Below, one piece after another: positions 9,456 through 18,486 of a stretch of DNA of 64,000 nucleotides (position 1 is its first letter; each line of letters opens with the position of its first letter). The stretch spans positions 62,001 through 126,000 of the forward strand of contig JAVBWA010000022.1 in NCBI GenBank assembly GCA_036677685.1, given 5' to 3'. A model generated the notes under the pieces. That model saw nothing but the letters and a program-made list of their open reading frames with translations, ran no database searches and was not told the origin of the DNA. Position numbers and translations under genes: made by a program. This stretch comes from JAQUBU01 sp036677685 (GTDB taxonomy: Bacteria > Bacillota > Syntrophomonadia > Syntrophomonadales > Syntrophomonadaceae).

Positions 9456-10364
9456 TTACCTCCGTGGATGATTCTTGTCAAAAGTGTTTTTTATGTTTTC
9501 CCGGGTCAGATGGGTATATATCTGTGTCGTCGATAATTTGACATGCCCCAGTAGTTCCTGCACTGAGCGCAGGTCGGCTCCCCCGTTCAACAGATGAGTG
9601 GCAAAGGAGTGCCTTAATGTATGGGGGCTGATTTTTTGATTTAAGGCAATATCTTCTACATATTTATTTAAAATTGTCCTGACGCTTCGCGCGGACAGAC
9701 GGTTGCCAAACCGGTTCAAAAAAACCGCACTGGTGGTTCGTTCTGATTTCCCCAAAAGGTTCCTGGCTTTTTCAATATATAAAACCAAAGCAGCTTTGGC
9801 CTCACTCCCCAGGGGCACAATCCTTTCCTTCTGTCCCTTGCCTCTGACTTTTATAAAGCCCTCTTTAAAATCCAGATCATTAATATCCAACCCCACCAGT
9901 TCGCTAACCCGCAATCCCGCTGCATACAAGGTTTCCAAAATGGCTTTGTCTCTTTTCCCGGAAGTAGTTGTCAGATCAGGCGCATCCATCAAAAGGTCAA
10001 TCTCTGGAGAATAGAGAAATTTGGGCAACTTTTTATCCTGTTTGGGTGTTGAAACGGCGGCGATGGGATTGCCCGCCAGTATATTCTCCCGGCATAAATA
10101 CTTTACAAAAGAACGTAAGGCAGCCAGCTTCCTGGCCATGGTAGAACGGCTTAAACCCTTCTCCTGCATATATGTAAGATACTCTCTGACCGAACGATGG
10201 TTTAATAAATCATTGTCGATCTCTTCCTTCGGTATCGAATGTCTGGAAGAAAGGAAATTAAAAAACTGAGCTAAATCAGTTTTGTAACCAAGCAATGTTA
10301 AGTTTGTGGCACTTTTTTCAACTCGCAAATGGCTCAAAAAACCATCTATATGTTGAAAGAGCAC
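9456..10364 (-). CDS. xerC: XerC-type tyrosine recombinase
   Basis: This 302-residue tyrosine recombinase has an N-terminal SAM-like core-binding domain and a C-terminal catalytic domain. The catalytic residues are visible in AAGLRVSEL (Arg), SPHTLRHSFATHLL (His-x-x-Arg), LGHVKLST (His) and TQIYTHL (Tyr). XerC/CodV resolves chromosome dimers at dif. Its place directly before hslV-hslU-codY matches the Bacillus codV-clpQ-clpY-codY operon, so I favour CodV/XerC over XerD. The start is GTG with GAGGGG upstream. Confidence 0.93.
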   Translation of the reverse strand: MLFQHIDGFLSHLRVEKSATNLTLLGYKTDLAQFFNFLSSRHSIPKEEIDNDLLNHRSVREYLTYMQEKGLSRSTMARKLAALRSFVKYLCRENILAGNPIAAVSTPKQDKKLPKFLYSPEIDLLMDAPDLTTTSGKRDKAILETLYAAGLRVSELVGLDINDLDFKEGFIKVRGKGQKERIVPLGSEAKAALVLYIEKARNLLGKSERTTSAVFLNRFGNRLSARSVRTILNKYVEDIALNQKISPHTLRHSFATHLLNGGADLRSVQELLGHVKLSTTQIYTHLTRENIKNTFDKNHPRR

Positions 10365-10388
10365 AGCAATCCCCTCAACTTTCTATTC

Positions 10389-10578
10389 TATAACGAGGCG
10401 AAAAGATGTCCCCCGTTTTTTAAGCGATCGGATTTTTGTTAACAAAACATTACTGTTGATTCTAATACCCAGCCTCGTTGCAGCGATGTGTTGCCCCCTA
10501 CGGGGACCACTTATATTAGTTCCCTTCGGGAATGATTAAACTGTGTTCAAACTGCTCCGCAGTTTCTTCGATGCTTAA
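10389..10578 (+). repeat. Family-1 modular hairpin repeat, near full length
   Basis: This copy begins TATAACGAGGCG and ends TTCGATGCTTAA. It contains the element's usual small hairpins: a GAAACTGC/GCAGTTTC type stem, a TTCCC/GGGAA stem, and a CCCC(TAC)GGGG stem. It lies between the trmFO stop and the xerC start, in the opposite orientation to those genes. No open frame or transposase is present. It is one of about ten related copies in this window. Confidence 0.85.
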
Positions 10579-10606
10579 GAAAAATGCTATCATAAGACCA
10601 GCCAAT

Positions 10607-11923
10607 TCACAAGTGTTTTTGCAACAATTCTGAAAATTCATGCATTTTAGTCAAGGCCCGGTATGAGTATTCGGCATACCGTTTCTTTTTGTCTTTAATA
10701 GTCCCGGGCAAAGGAGGCAGCAGTCCAAAATTGGCATTTATCGGTTGAAAATGTTTACTGTCGGAAGTTGTTATAAAATTAAGCAAAGCGCCGATCATGG
10801 TGGCCTGATCCGGGACCGCCACCTGTTCCCCCCTAGCGGTACGGGCAGCATTTATACCGGCTATAATTCCAGTAGCAGATGACTCCATATAACCTTCAAC
10901 TCCGGTAATTTGTCCCGCCAGAAAAATTCGCGGTTCCTGCCGCAATTGCAGACCGGCCTTTAACAAACTAGGACTGTTTACATAAGTATTACGGTGCATT
11001 ACCCCATATCTTACAAAGTCAGCATGTTCCAACCCTGGAATAAGTCGGAATACCTGATTTTGCTCGCCCCAGCGCAGGCGGCTTTGAAAACCAACCAGCC
11101 CATATATAGTTCCGGCCAGGTCTTCCTGTCGGAGCTGTACTACTGCATATGGGCGTCTACCTTCCCGGGGATCGTCCAAACCAACCGGACGCATCGGGCC
11201 ATAGCGCAGAGTATCCTTACCCCGGCTGGCTATTTCTTCCACCGGCATACATGAATCAAAATATTCCTTACGATCGATATTGTGGGCTTCCTTGGTATCC
11301 GCCCTGACCAAATTGTCATAAAAAACTTCGTATTCATCTTGGTTCAGCGGACAATTCAGATAATCGTCAGTGCCTTTTCCATAGCGTGAAGCCCGGTATA
11401 TTTTATCCAAATTCAAACTGTCGGCGGCCACACTGGGGGCTACTGCATCATAGAAAAAAAGGTTGGTCTCACCGGTTAATTCGATCAAACTGGCAGATAA
11501 AGCTTCTGAGGTCAGCGGTCCGGTAGCTACTATGCAAATTCCATCCCCTGGTATTTCAGTAATTTCTTGACGAATGACTTCGATCCCCGGATGAGCTGAT
11601 ATCTTTGCGTTAACCAGATTCGAAAATAATTCCCTGTCCACTGCCAGAGCTGATCCGGCTGGTACCCGGGCTTCTTCGGCACAGTCAAGCAGTAAAGAAT
11701 CCAGTATTCTCATTTCACGTTTCAAGAGTCCCTGAGCAGTATTCTCCAACTCCGATTTTAGTGAATTACTGCAGACCAATTCGGCCAAATTGCCGGTTTT
11801 ATGGGCTGGGGTGTTTTTGCCGGGGCGCATCTCCCAAAGTTTTACTTTAATACCTTCCCGGGCAATCCGATATGCTGCTTCACAGCCGGCCAACCCGCCC
11901 CCAATCACATTAATTGTCTGCAA
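10607..11923 (-). CDS. trmFO: TrmFO, folate-dependent tRNA U54 methyltransferase
   Basis: This 438-residue flavoprotein uses methylenetetrahydrofolate and FAD to make ribothymidine-54 in tRNA. It has the N-terminal FAD motif VIGGGLAGCEAA and the family sequence NLAELVCSNSLKSE, whose Cys is the conserved thiol. Later segments such as GLVGFQSRLRWGEQ and ITGVEGYMES are typical. The start is TTG with AGAGG seven bases upstream, located inside the 3' end of topA. Only one base separates it from the topA stop. Older names are Gid and GidA-small. Confidence 0.95.
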   Translation of the reverse strand: MQTINVIGGGLAGCEAAYRIAREGIKVKLWEMRPGKNTPAHKTGNLAELVCSNSLKSELENTAQGLLKREMRILDSLLLDCAEEARVPAGSALAVDRELFSNLVNAKISAHPGIEVIRQEITEIPGDGICIVATGPLTSEALSASLIELTGETNLFFYDAVAPSVAADSLNLDKIYRASRYGKGTDDYLNCPLNQDEYEVFYDNLVRADTKEAHNIDRKEYFDSCMPVEEIASRGKDTLRYGPMRPVGLDDPREGRRPYAVVQLRQEDLAGTIYGLVGFQSRLRWGEQNQVFRLIPGLEHADFVRYGVMHRNTYVNSPSLLKAGLQLRQEPRIFLAGQITGVEGYMESSATGIIAGINAARTARGEQVAVPDQATMIGALLNFITTSDSKHFQPINANFGLLPPLPGTIKDKKKRYAEYSYRALTKMHEFSELLQKHL

Positions 11924-11924
11924 T

Positions 11925-14003
11925 TCAGGCCCTCTTTTCCAATTTGTATTTACATTCGGGATTTTGGCAAACTACTTCATCAGCCTTGGATTTGCTTACT
12001 TTTTCAACCATGGCATCACCGCAGCGCGGGCATTTTTCTCCGGTAGGCTTGTTCCATGAGCGCATTTTACATTCCGGATAATTGCTGCAGCCGTAAAATC
12101 TCCGGCCTTTTTTGCTTCTCAGTGCAACAATAGTGCCTTCACAGAATGGGCAGCTTACTCCGACATCTTCATTAATCGATTCGGTATGGCGGCAGTCAGG
12201 AAAACCCGAACAAGCCAAAAACTTGCCAAAACGCCCGTGTTTAATCAACATGGGCCGGCCGCATTGCGGACAGTCCTTGCCTGCTTCTTCATCTTTTATC
12301 TCAATTTTTTCTACCATGGTCATGGCTTTCTCCAAATCAGTGGAAAAGGGCTGGTAAAAGTCTCTTACCACATTCCGCCATTCTCTTCCCCCTTCTTCCA
12401 CCTGATCAAGTTCTTCTTCCATGCGCGCGGTAAACTCGACTTCCAGGATGTCCGCAAAATTCTCCGTTAACAAGTCTATTACGATAAAGCCTAATTCAGT
12501 TGGTACAAATTGTTTATTCTGTCTCTCTACATAGTTTCGTTTTAGAATGGTATCAATTATAGGAGCATACGTACTGGGGCGTCCGATATTCTTTTCTTCC
12601 AGTAATTTCACCAGACTCGCCTCGGAAAAACGGGGTGGAGCCTGAGTAAAATGCTGCTCCGGTTTGATATCCTTGAAATTAACCTTTTCGCCTTTTTTTA
12701 ACTCGGGTATAGGATTTTTAATCTCTTCCTCTTCACTGTCAGTGTAAATTTTCTTGTAACCGGGGAACTTCATTTGGGAGGAATTAGCTCTAAATAGGCA
12801 GTCACCCGCTTTAAATTCGGCAGTTATGGTGTCATATACGGACGGGGTCATTTGACTGGCTACAAATCTGGTCCATATCAACTGGTATAAACGGTACTGG
12901 TCACGGGTCAGGTAAGCTTTGATGCTCTCCGGGGTCCGGTTTACCGAACTGGGCCGGATTGCTTCGTGGGCATCCTGCGCCCCTTTGCGGCTTTTATATT
13001 CATTGGGGGTGTTGGGAGCATATTGCTTTCCGTATTCAGCCGCAATAAAACTCAGTGCCTCTGATTGAGCTACACTGGCGATCCTGGTCGAATCAGTACG
13101 AAGGTAAGTTATAAGACCTACGGTGCCCTCTTTGCCAATTTCCAGACCTTCATAGAGTTCCTGGGCTACTTTCATGGTCCGTTTGGAAAAGAAGTTCAAT
13201 CTTTTGGCGGCTTCCTGCTGCAAAGTACTGGTTATGAAAGGCGGGGGTGCAAACTTCCGCTTTTCTTTCTTTTCCACCTTGCTCACTACCAGGGGCAACT
13301 TCCGGAACGAATTTATTATCTCATCCTTCTGAGCTTCATTGCTTATTTCAATTTTTTGCTCGTTGCGGCTAATCAGCTTGGCCATAAATACCTGCTTATC
13401 TTTATTTTGCAGCAACACGTCAATTGTCCAGTATTCCTGCGGGATAAAATTTCTGATTTCGTTTTCCCGTTCACATATGAGCCGCATCACTACCGATTGC
13501 ACACGCCCCGCACTCAGTCCTTTCCGCACTTTGGCCCAAAGTAAAGGACTAAGCTTATAACCCACCAGGCGGTCCAGAACGCGCCGGGCTTGCTGGGCAT
13601 TAACCCGGCTGATGTCAACGGCTCGCGATTTCTTGATGGCAGCGGTAACCGCCTCTTTGGTTATTTCATTGAACTCGATGCGGCATTTTGATCCGGCCGG
13701 TATTTTTATGGCATTTTGCAGATGCCATGCTATAGCCTCCCCTTCCCGGTCCGGGTCAGTAGCTAATAACACTCTATCCGCTTTTTGCGACTCTTCCTTA
13801 ATCTCCTTGAGGATATCCCCTTTACCCCTGATGGTAATATACTGGGGTTCAAAATCATGGTCCACATCAATTCCCAGTTTGCTTTTAGGCAGATCTCGCA
13901 CATGTCCCACCGAAGCTTTAATTTTATAACCTTTGCCCAGGAATTTTCCCAATGTTTTGGCTTTTGCTGCTGATTCTACAATGACCAAGGTCTTTACTGC
14001 CAA
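11925..14003 (-). CDS. topA: DNA topoisomerase I
   Basis: This type IA topoisomerase relaxes negative supercoils. The Toprim domain is N-terminal (TLVIVESAAKAKTL, with DPDREGEA near residue 85) and the active-site Tyr lies in GLITYLRTDSTR. Three C-terminal Cys4 zinc-ribbon modules follow (CPQCGRP, CPFCEG and CPRCGD segments). I prefer the TTG at 14003 (about 692 residues), eight bases after AGAGG. The GTG at 14012 overlaps that ribosome site. dprA lies upstream and trmFO one base downstream, the classic dprA-topA-trmFO order. Confidence 0.96.
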   Translation of the reverse strand: MAVKTLVIVESAAKAKTLGKFLGKGYKIKASVGHVRDLPKSKLGIDVDHDFEPQYITIRGKGDILKEIKEESQKADRVLLATDPDREGEAIAWHLQNAIKIPAGSKCRIEFNEITKEAVTAAIKKSRAVDISRVNAQQARRVLDRLVGYKLSPLLWAKVRKGLSAGRVQSVVMRLICERENEIRNFIPQEYWTIDVLLQNKDKQVFMAKLISRNEQKIEISNEAQKDEIINSFRKLPLVVSKVEKKEKRKFAPPPFITSTLQQEAAKRLNFFSKRTMKVAQELYEGLEIGKEGTVGLITYLRTDSTRIASVAQSEALSFIAAEYGKQYAPNTPNEYKSRKGAQDAHEAIRPSSVNRTPESIKAYLTRDQYRLYQLIWTRFVASQMTPSVYDTITAEFKAGDCLFRANSSQMKFPGYKKIYTDSEEEEIKNPIPELKKGEKVNFKDIKPEQHFTQAPPRFSEASLVKLLEEKNIGRPSTYAPIIDTILKRNYVERQNKQFVPTELGFIVIDLLTENFADILEVEFTARMEEELDQVEEGGREWRNVVRDFYQPFSTDLEKAMTMVEKIEIKDEEAGKDCPQCGRPMLIKHGRFGKFLACSGFPDCRHTESINEDVGVSCPFCEGTIVALRSKKGRRFYGCSNYPECKMRSWNKPTGEKCPRCGDAMVEKVSKSKADEVVCQNPECKYKLEKRA

Positions 14004-14038
14004 TAAAATCACCTCTTAATAAAAACTAATAAATAGAT

Positions 14039-15127
14039 TCAAATCTTTACATAGTAATTTCCCGGTAGCAATTTTACTATGCCTGAAAGTTCCATCTTTA
14101 ACAAAAGCGTGCTGAGTAGTCCGACCTCCATACCCAGCCCCTTTAACAATTCGTCAAATTGTACGCTTTGACTACCCATGTATTGAATAATCATATTTTC
14201 ATTGTCGTCCAGCCATAGTTGTTCCTGTTTAGGCTGAACGGGAGCCGTATTTCTAAAGCATTCATATTCCTCCAGAATGTCCTCTATGCCGGTTATTAAT
14301 TTAGCTCCCTGTTTGATAAGGTTGTTGGTTCCTTCACTGTTTGGACTATCCACCGGCCCCGGAACGGCGAAAACATCACGTCCCTGATCCAGCGCAAAAT
14401 CAGCCGTGATCAGTGCTCCACTTTGGGTCTTGGCTTCCACAGCCACCACTCCGTAGCTCAAGCCCGATATCAGTCGATTACGCATCGGGAAATTCCCGGG
14501 CTCCGGCGGCGTGTGCAGAGGAAATTCACTTAATACTAATCCGTGGCTGACAATACGTTCATATAGTTTAACATTTTCACGGGGATATATGTGAGCTAGC
14601 CCGCTACCCAATACCGCAATGGTATATCCTCCTGCATCCAGAGCTCCTAAGTGAGCCTCGGTATCTATCCCCCGGGCCATACCGCTGACTACTACAATGC
14701 CCTGGCCGGCCAAGCCCTGGCTAAACTTATGGGCAACTTTTTTGCCATAGACCGTTGCTCGCCGGGCTCCTACCACAGCCAGACAAAACTGCCTGGTTAA
14801 ATGGATGGTTCCAGAGTAATACATGATATATGGCGGATTATGAATATTTTTTAAGAACTCCGGGTAGTCCTCTTCCTCAAAACAAATTGCCCGAATTCCT
14901 CTGCGTTCCAAGTCATCAAGATAATTAAGCGAATTTAGAGTTTTTCGCCTTTCTATAAACTCTGAAATTGTTTCCTGATGTAAACCTGCTGAATACAATT
15001 CCTGATTATTTGCAGTGATAAAATTGGCAAAACTGCCAAATCTATTTTTTATGTTCCATAGACTTCTATTTCCCAACCCACTTATAGTATGCAGGAAACA
15101 AACGTTAGCTTTTTCAGGCCTTTCCAT
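14039..15127 (-). CDS. dprA: DprA/Smf, DNA-processing protein
   Basis: DprA binds single-stranded DNA and loads RecA during natural transformation. The Rossmann-like core is clear in SGMARGIDTEAH, VLGSGLAHIYP and LSEFPL, and a C-terminal winged-helix-like domain covers about the last 65 residues. The length of about 362 residues is normal. Two adjacent ATGs exist; the second (15127) is seven bases from AGAGG and is preferred over 15130. A family-1 repeat starts about 25 bases upstream. No other competence genes are in the window. Confidence 0.94.
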   Translation of the reverse strand: MERPEKANVCFLHTISGLGNRSLWNIKNRFGSFANFITANNQELYSAGLHQETISEFIERRKTLNSLNYLDDLERRGIRAICFEEEDYPEFLKNIHNPPYIMYYSGTIHLTRQFCLAVVGARRATVYGKKVAHKFSQGLAGQGIVVVSGMARGIDTEAHLGALDAGGYTIAVLGSGLAHIYPRENVKLYERIVSHGLVLSEFPLHTPPEPGNFPMRNRLISGLSYGVVAVEAKTQSGALITADFALDQGRDVFAVPGPVDSPNSEGTNNLIKQGAKLITGIEDILEEYECFRNTAPVQPKQEQLWLDDNENMIIQYMGSQSVQFDELLKGLGMEVGLLSTLLLKMELSGIVKLLPGNYYVKI

Positions 15128-15151
15128 CATTTATCCTCTTTCTTCCGATTT

Positions 15152-15341
15152 TTTAAGTACCGGAAGAAACTGCGGAGCAGTTTCAACATAATTTAATCAT
15201 TCCCAAAGGGAATCAATATAAGTAGTCCCCGTAGGGGGCAACACACCGCCGCAACGAGGCAGTAGAGTAAAACCCGCCGCCTGTTTGGCTAATAAAAACC
15301 CGACCATTAAAGAAGTGGGGGACATCTTTTGCCTCGTTATA
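15152..15341 (-). repeat. Family-1 modular hairpin repeat, full length
   Basis: Read on the minus strand this copy starts TATAACGAGGC and ends in the GAAACTGC/GCAGTTTC hairpin, followed by TTCCGGTACTTAAAA. All internal hairpins seen in the longest copies are present. It lies just upstream of dprA. Together with the small derivative at 15462 and otherwise featureless AT-rich DNA, it fills the gene-free stretch 15128-15600. Confidence 0.85.
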
Positions 15342-15461
15342 CGTGGCTGATAAAATTCTAAAGCAATTGTTAACACAAAATATGATGCTTGGCAAGGGTA
15401 TTTGTTTATAATTCCATTTTTGTATTGTAATGCCTGGCTTTTTATTATAGTTGCTCAAATT

Positions 15462-15498
15462 TTTAAAGCATCGCAAGAAACTGCGAGTCTCGTTATAA
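15462..15498 (-). repeat. Minimal deletion derivative of the family-1 repeat
   Basis: Only the two ends of the family-1 element remain. On the minus strand TTATAACGAGA runs directly into the second half of the hairpin module (CGCAGTTTCTTGCGATGC) and TTTAAA. At about 37 bases this is the shortest recognisable copy and suggests a large internal deletion. It lies about 100 bases upstream of the small plus-strand gene at 15601. Confidence 0.65.
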
Positions 15499-15600
15499 TT
15501 AAACATTCATGGGTGCATTTGCTTTTCTAAAGTTTTTAGTTCAGGGGAAAAATATATCGAGGCAATTATAGTTTTTAATTTATTGGAAAGAGGTGTTCTT

Positions 15601-15783
15601 ATGGTAACAAATCTCAAAGACAGAACAGACTCATTTATAGACGATCTGACCACCAACGGCAAAGTAGACCCAGGTAGTTTTAGCTTTATGGAACCAGGTT
15701 GGTGGGCCTTGCATGCTGCTACCATCGCGGGAATCTATATGCTGGGACGGACCATGTCTAAATCCCGCAGCCCATGGGATTAG
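15601..15783 (+). CDS. Small protein of unknown function with one hydrophobic segment
   Basis: This 60-residue frame has AGAGG seven bases before its ATG and is one of few plus-strand genes in the left half. The N-terminal half is polar and acidic. The C-terminal half has a moderately hydrophobic stretch (WWALHAATIAGIYMLGR) that could be a membrane helix or amphipathic anchor, then a short basic tail. I do not recognise a family. It appears to share a transcript with the next small frame, ending at a strong terminator. The location opposite sporulation genes hints at, but does not show, a sporulation role. Confidence 0.6.
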   Translation: MVTNLKDRTDSFIDDLTTNGKVDPGSFSFMEPGWWALHAATIAGIYMLGRTMSKSRSPWD

Positions 15784-15962
15784 CTATGAGCTCTTTAGAA
15801 AACCCAGGTGAGGCTCCGGCAGTCAATAGGCGGGAAACCATGTTAAGCAAAGAAGATATTCGGGGAGAAAATACCTATGAAGAAGTGTGGCTTCCTTTTG
15901 GGGATGAGAGGGAAAACGATATTCAAAGCCTTTTACAGCAAGGCCGGATAATTAGGTATTAG
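15774..15962 (+). CDS. Small acidic protein of unknown function
   Basis: The frame overlaps the end of the previous small gene by a few bases and encodes 58-62 residues depending on whether ATG 15774 or ATG 15786 is used. The sequence is rich in Glu and ends EEVWLPFGDERENDIQ then a short basic tail. No membrane segment or known motif is visible. A rho-independent terminator starts 25 bases after the stop, which supports this being an expressed two-gene unit. The start lacks an obvious ribosome site, so coupling to the upstream gene is likely if it is real. Confidence 0.45.
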   Translation: MGLAMSSLENPGEAPAVNRRETMLSKEDIRGENTYEEVWLPFGDERENDIQSLLQQGRIIRY

Positions 15963-15986
15963 TATTGTTGAGGCGCCAGGGCTTAG

Positions 15987-16022
15987 GAGTAAGGTGCAGG
16001 ATTAAAGCACCTTACTCTTTTT
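15987..16022 (+). terminator. Strong rho-independent terminator of the small plus-strand unit
   Basis: An 11-bp perfect stem (GAGTAAGGTGC with GCACCTTACTC, 9-base loop) is followed by TTTTT on the plus strand. On the minus strand it would also lie just after the methyltransferase stop, but no T tract follows in that direction. Confidence 0.9.
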
Positions 16023-16042
16023 GGCATTAAGTATTTATGAAC

Positions 16043-17425
16043 CTATGGTTCCAGAACTTTCACCGTATTTTCCCCAAAGACATCCCATACTTTAACCGCA
16101 ATTCTATGTATTGCTGCTTTAGCAAGCATTAAATTTATCTCCATGGCTATTTCGTGGTCAAAGCCGTTTTTCCGTAAAACCTGCAGATCGGAATGAAAAA
16201 CTGCCCCATTATAATCGAGATCAATTTCCCAAAAGTCGATAAACAGGCTTGAATCGGAATCAGGTTTTAACTTGTCCATATTTCCAGGTGAAGGATGATA
16301 AGACTCAAGCGAAACAATCAGACGGGTTTCTCTTTCATTAGAACCTTCACTGTGCAGCGTGCATGACACCTCGGGCTGGCCAGCCGGATTTCGCTTGGTT
16401 TCCTCAATCTTAAGTATTTTGAAGCCTTGAGACTTATTAAAAATCAATCGTTTTAAGGAAGTTTGCAGAGCCAAGCTGCTGTTGTCACAAGCCAGCCAAT
16501 TTCGTCCCATTTCTTCACAAACTTCAATGGTAGTACCCGATCCCGCATAGAAATCAGCCACCAGACCTCCGGGGTGGGAGGCAGCGGCGATTATTCTTCG
16601 CAGTAAAGCTTTTGGCTTTTGAGTGGGAAATTTTAAATTTTCTTGAGCGGTAGGGCTGAGGATTTTGTTAATATCAATCCACCAATCCTGCATTAACGCA
16701 CCCTTTTTATTAAGGCTGTACTTATCGCCTTTTACTTTGGTTAACCCCCGCTGGATGGTGCCCTGACTATAAGGACGATACTGGGGATTAAATATGTAGC
16801 TGCTGGTGCGGGCATACCAGAAAATAAGATCATGTTTCCGGTGAAAATGCCTCTTACTCCCGCTGCCGCCTCCATAACACCATACTATTTCATTAATGAA
16901 GTTTTCGCCCGAAAAAACTTCATCCAACAGCAGTTTGACATAATGACTCACATGCCAATCAAGGTGGACAAAAATACTGCCTCCTTCGGAAAGCAGTTCT
17001 TTCATCAGCAAAAGGCGGGGATATAATTCGTTTAGATAAGCATCAATACTGTTTTCCCAGACATCTTGAAACACAGCACGATCCAGTGATTGTTTATTAT
17101 TACGATTGCCGACTATAATTCTGGAGGTATAATCGTGGCTGCTTAAATAAGGCGGGTCTATGTATATAAGATCGATTTTCCCCTTATAGCCTTGCTGCAA
17201 TAAGGCGGAAAGGACATTTAAGTTATCCCCTCGAATAAACATATTGGGAGAAATATCAGTTCTTGATACGTTGATATCGACCGCTTCACTGAACAAGGGA
17301 TTATTCTGATACAAGGGGTGGGGGTATACTCGTTCTATTTCCCCGAACGGCACCGTATTATCCTTTATCAAACTACTTTTGCCTTCCCAGACAAGCCTGG
17401 CACTGGTCCTTGCGAACATATTCAT
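16043..17425 (-). CDS. Orphan DNA adenine-N6-type methyltransferase (beta class)
   Basis: This 460-residue protein has the two core motifs of DNA amino-methyltransferases in beta-class order: the catalytic DPPY at residues 90-93 and the AdoMet-binding DFYAGSGTT at about 291-299. The flanking LIYIDPPY and FPTQKPKALLRRII are typical of type III Mod and related enzymes. The roughly 140-residue C-terminal part is unrecognised. No restriction subunit lies nearby, so it is probably a solitary enzyme. The target sequence cannot be read from the protein. The first ATG has AAGGAG four bases upstream. It follows sigG and a 45-codon gene in the same direction. Confidence 0.85.
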   Translation of the reverse strand: MNMFARTSARLVWEGKSSLIKDNTVPFGEIERVYPHPLYQNNPLFSEAVDINVSRTDISPNMFIRGDNLNVLSALLQQGYKGKIDLIYIDPPYLSSHDYTSRIIVGNRNNKQSLDRAVFQDVWENSIDAYLNELYPRLLLMKELLSEGGSIFVHLDWHVSHYVKLLLDEVFSGENFINEIVWCYGGGSGSKRHFHRKHDLIFWYARTSSYIFNPQYRPYSQGTIQRGLTKVKGDKYSLNKKGALMQDWWIDINKILSPTAQENLKFPTQKPKALLRRIIAAASHPGGLVADFYAGSGTTIEVCEEMGRNWLACDNSSLALQTSLKRLIFNKSQGFKILKIEETKRNPAGQPEVSCTLHSEGSNERETRLIVSLESYHPSPGNMDKLKPDSDSSLFIDFWEIDLDYNGAVFHSDLQVLRKNGFDHEIAMEINLMLAKAAIHRIAVKVWDVFGENTVKVLEP

Positions 17426-17513
17426 CCTGCTCCTTTATGCCAAAACCTTAAAGCAGAAAGTGATCTTCACTCCTCACTTTCTTATTAAAGATTTTAGCAT
17501 AAAAGATTACAAC

Positions 17514-17651
17514 TTACCGGGAAACCAAATCAATTCTGATCAAGTTGTCATGGGTAAAAGCCTGCTCGCTAGTACAATAGGGGCCTAGCAGCGGAATCAG
17601 CAGAGCCAGAATTATTCCAATCAACAAAACAGTCCAAAGGTTGTATTTCAT
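17514..17651 (-). CDS. 45-residue predicted membrane or secreted peptide
   Basis: A short frame begins MKYNLWTVLLIG with a ribosome site GGGAG eight bases before the ATG, and stops at TAA 17514. Residues 5-22 form one strongly hydrophobic segment (TVLLIGIILALLIPLL), followed by GPYC and a polar tail ending RIDLVSR. This resembles a small single-span membrane protein or an uncleaved signal anchor. It lies between sigG and the methyltransferase in the same direction. A weak hairpin (GAAAGTGA/TCACTTTC, 17456-17481) follows it. The family is unknown to me; a forespore-expressed peptide is only a guess. Confidence 0.55.
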   Translation of the reverse strand: MKYNLWTVLLIGIILALLIPLLGPYCTSEQAFTHDNLIRIDLVSR

Positions 17652-17718
17652 TTTTTCAACTCCCTCTAGAAACCATTCATCAAAATAAACTCATGTAGGC
17701 AGGTAAAAATCCAAAATC

Positions 17719-18486
17719 CTAAACGTGTTTACGCAGTTGTTTCAGGGCGGCCTTTTCCAAGCGGGACACCTGGGCCTGGGATATGCCTATTTCATCGGCT
17801 ACTTCCATCTGGGTCTTGCCTGCGAAGAAACGTAGTGAAACTATATGTTTTTCTCTTTCATTTAATTTCTTCATAGCTTCCTTAACCGATATTTCTTCCA
17901 GCCATAAGTCATCACTGTTTTTGTCATCACTGATTTGATCCATAACCAGAATGGGATCCCCGCCATCGTTGTAAATTGGTTCGAAAAGCGATACCGGTTC
18001 TTGAATGGCATCAAGTGCAAAAACCACTTCTTCACGGCTGACTTCCAGGCATTCCGCGATTTGGCTTACGCTTGGCTCGGCTGAATTGTCGGATACCAGC
18101 TTCTCCCGAACCTGCAGCGCTTTGTAGGCAATGTCCCGAAGTGACCGGGATACCCGCAAAGCATTATTGTCGCGAAGATAACGCCTGATTTCACCTATTA
18201 TCATCGGAACGGCATAGGTTGAAAAACGCACATTTTGGCTTAAATCGAAATTGTCGATGGATTTAATTAAACCGATACACCCTACCTGAAAAAGATCATC
18301 TACAAATTCTCCGCGATTATTGAATCTCTGAATCACACTCAGTACTAAACGCAAATTACCTTGGATAAGCTTCTCTCTTGCCAGCGTATTGCCGGACTGC
18401 ATCTCGGCAAATAGCCTTTTCATTTCTTCGTTTTTTAATACGGGGAGTTTAGAGGTATTAACGCCGCATATTTCAACTTTATTTAT
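17719..18486 (-). CDS. sigG: SigG, forespore-specific RNA polymerase sigma factor
   Basis: This late-forespore sigma factor has region 2 (NLRLVLSVIQRFNNRG), RFSTYAVPMIIGEIRRYL, and region 4 (KTQMEVADEIGISQAQVSRL), all nearly identical to Bacillus SigG. The N-terminal segment VEICGVNTSKLPVLKNEE, strongly conserved in SigG, is encoded upstream of the first ATG (18423), but no ATG, GTG or TTG precedes it. The best start is ATA at 18486, nine bases after AAGGGG, giving 255-256 residues, the normal length. The gene follows spoIIGA-sigE as in Bacillus. Confidence 0.93.
   Translation of the reverse strand: MNKVEICGVNTSKLPVLKNEEMKRLFAEMQSGNTLAREKLIQGNLRLVLSVIQRFNNRGEFVDDLFQVGCIGLIKSIDNFDLSQNVRFSTYAVPMIIGEIRRYLRDNNALRVSRSLRDIAYKALQVREKLVSDNSAEPSVSQIAECLEVSREEVVFALDAIQEPVSLFEPIYNDGGDPILVMDQISDDKNSDDLWLEEISVKEAMKKLNEREKHIVSLRFFAGKTQMEVADEIGISQAQVSRLEKAALKQLRKHV

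Noticed and set aside
15213..15725. Two minus-strand open frames of 97 and 72 codons
   Set aside because: They lie in repeat DNA or antisense to the small plus-strand gene, have no ribosome sites and no recognisable sequence.
16043..17425. A restriction-modification system
   Set aside because: Only the methyltransferase is present; neighbours are sporulation and small hypothetical genes, with no endonuclease or specificity subunit.
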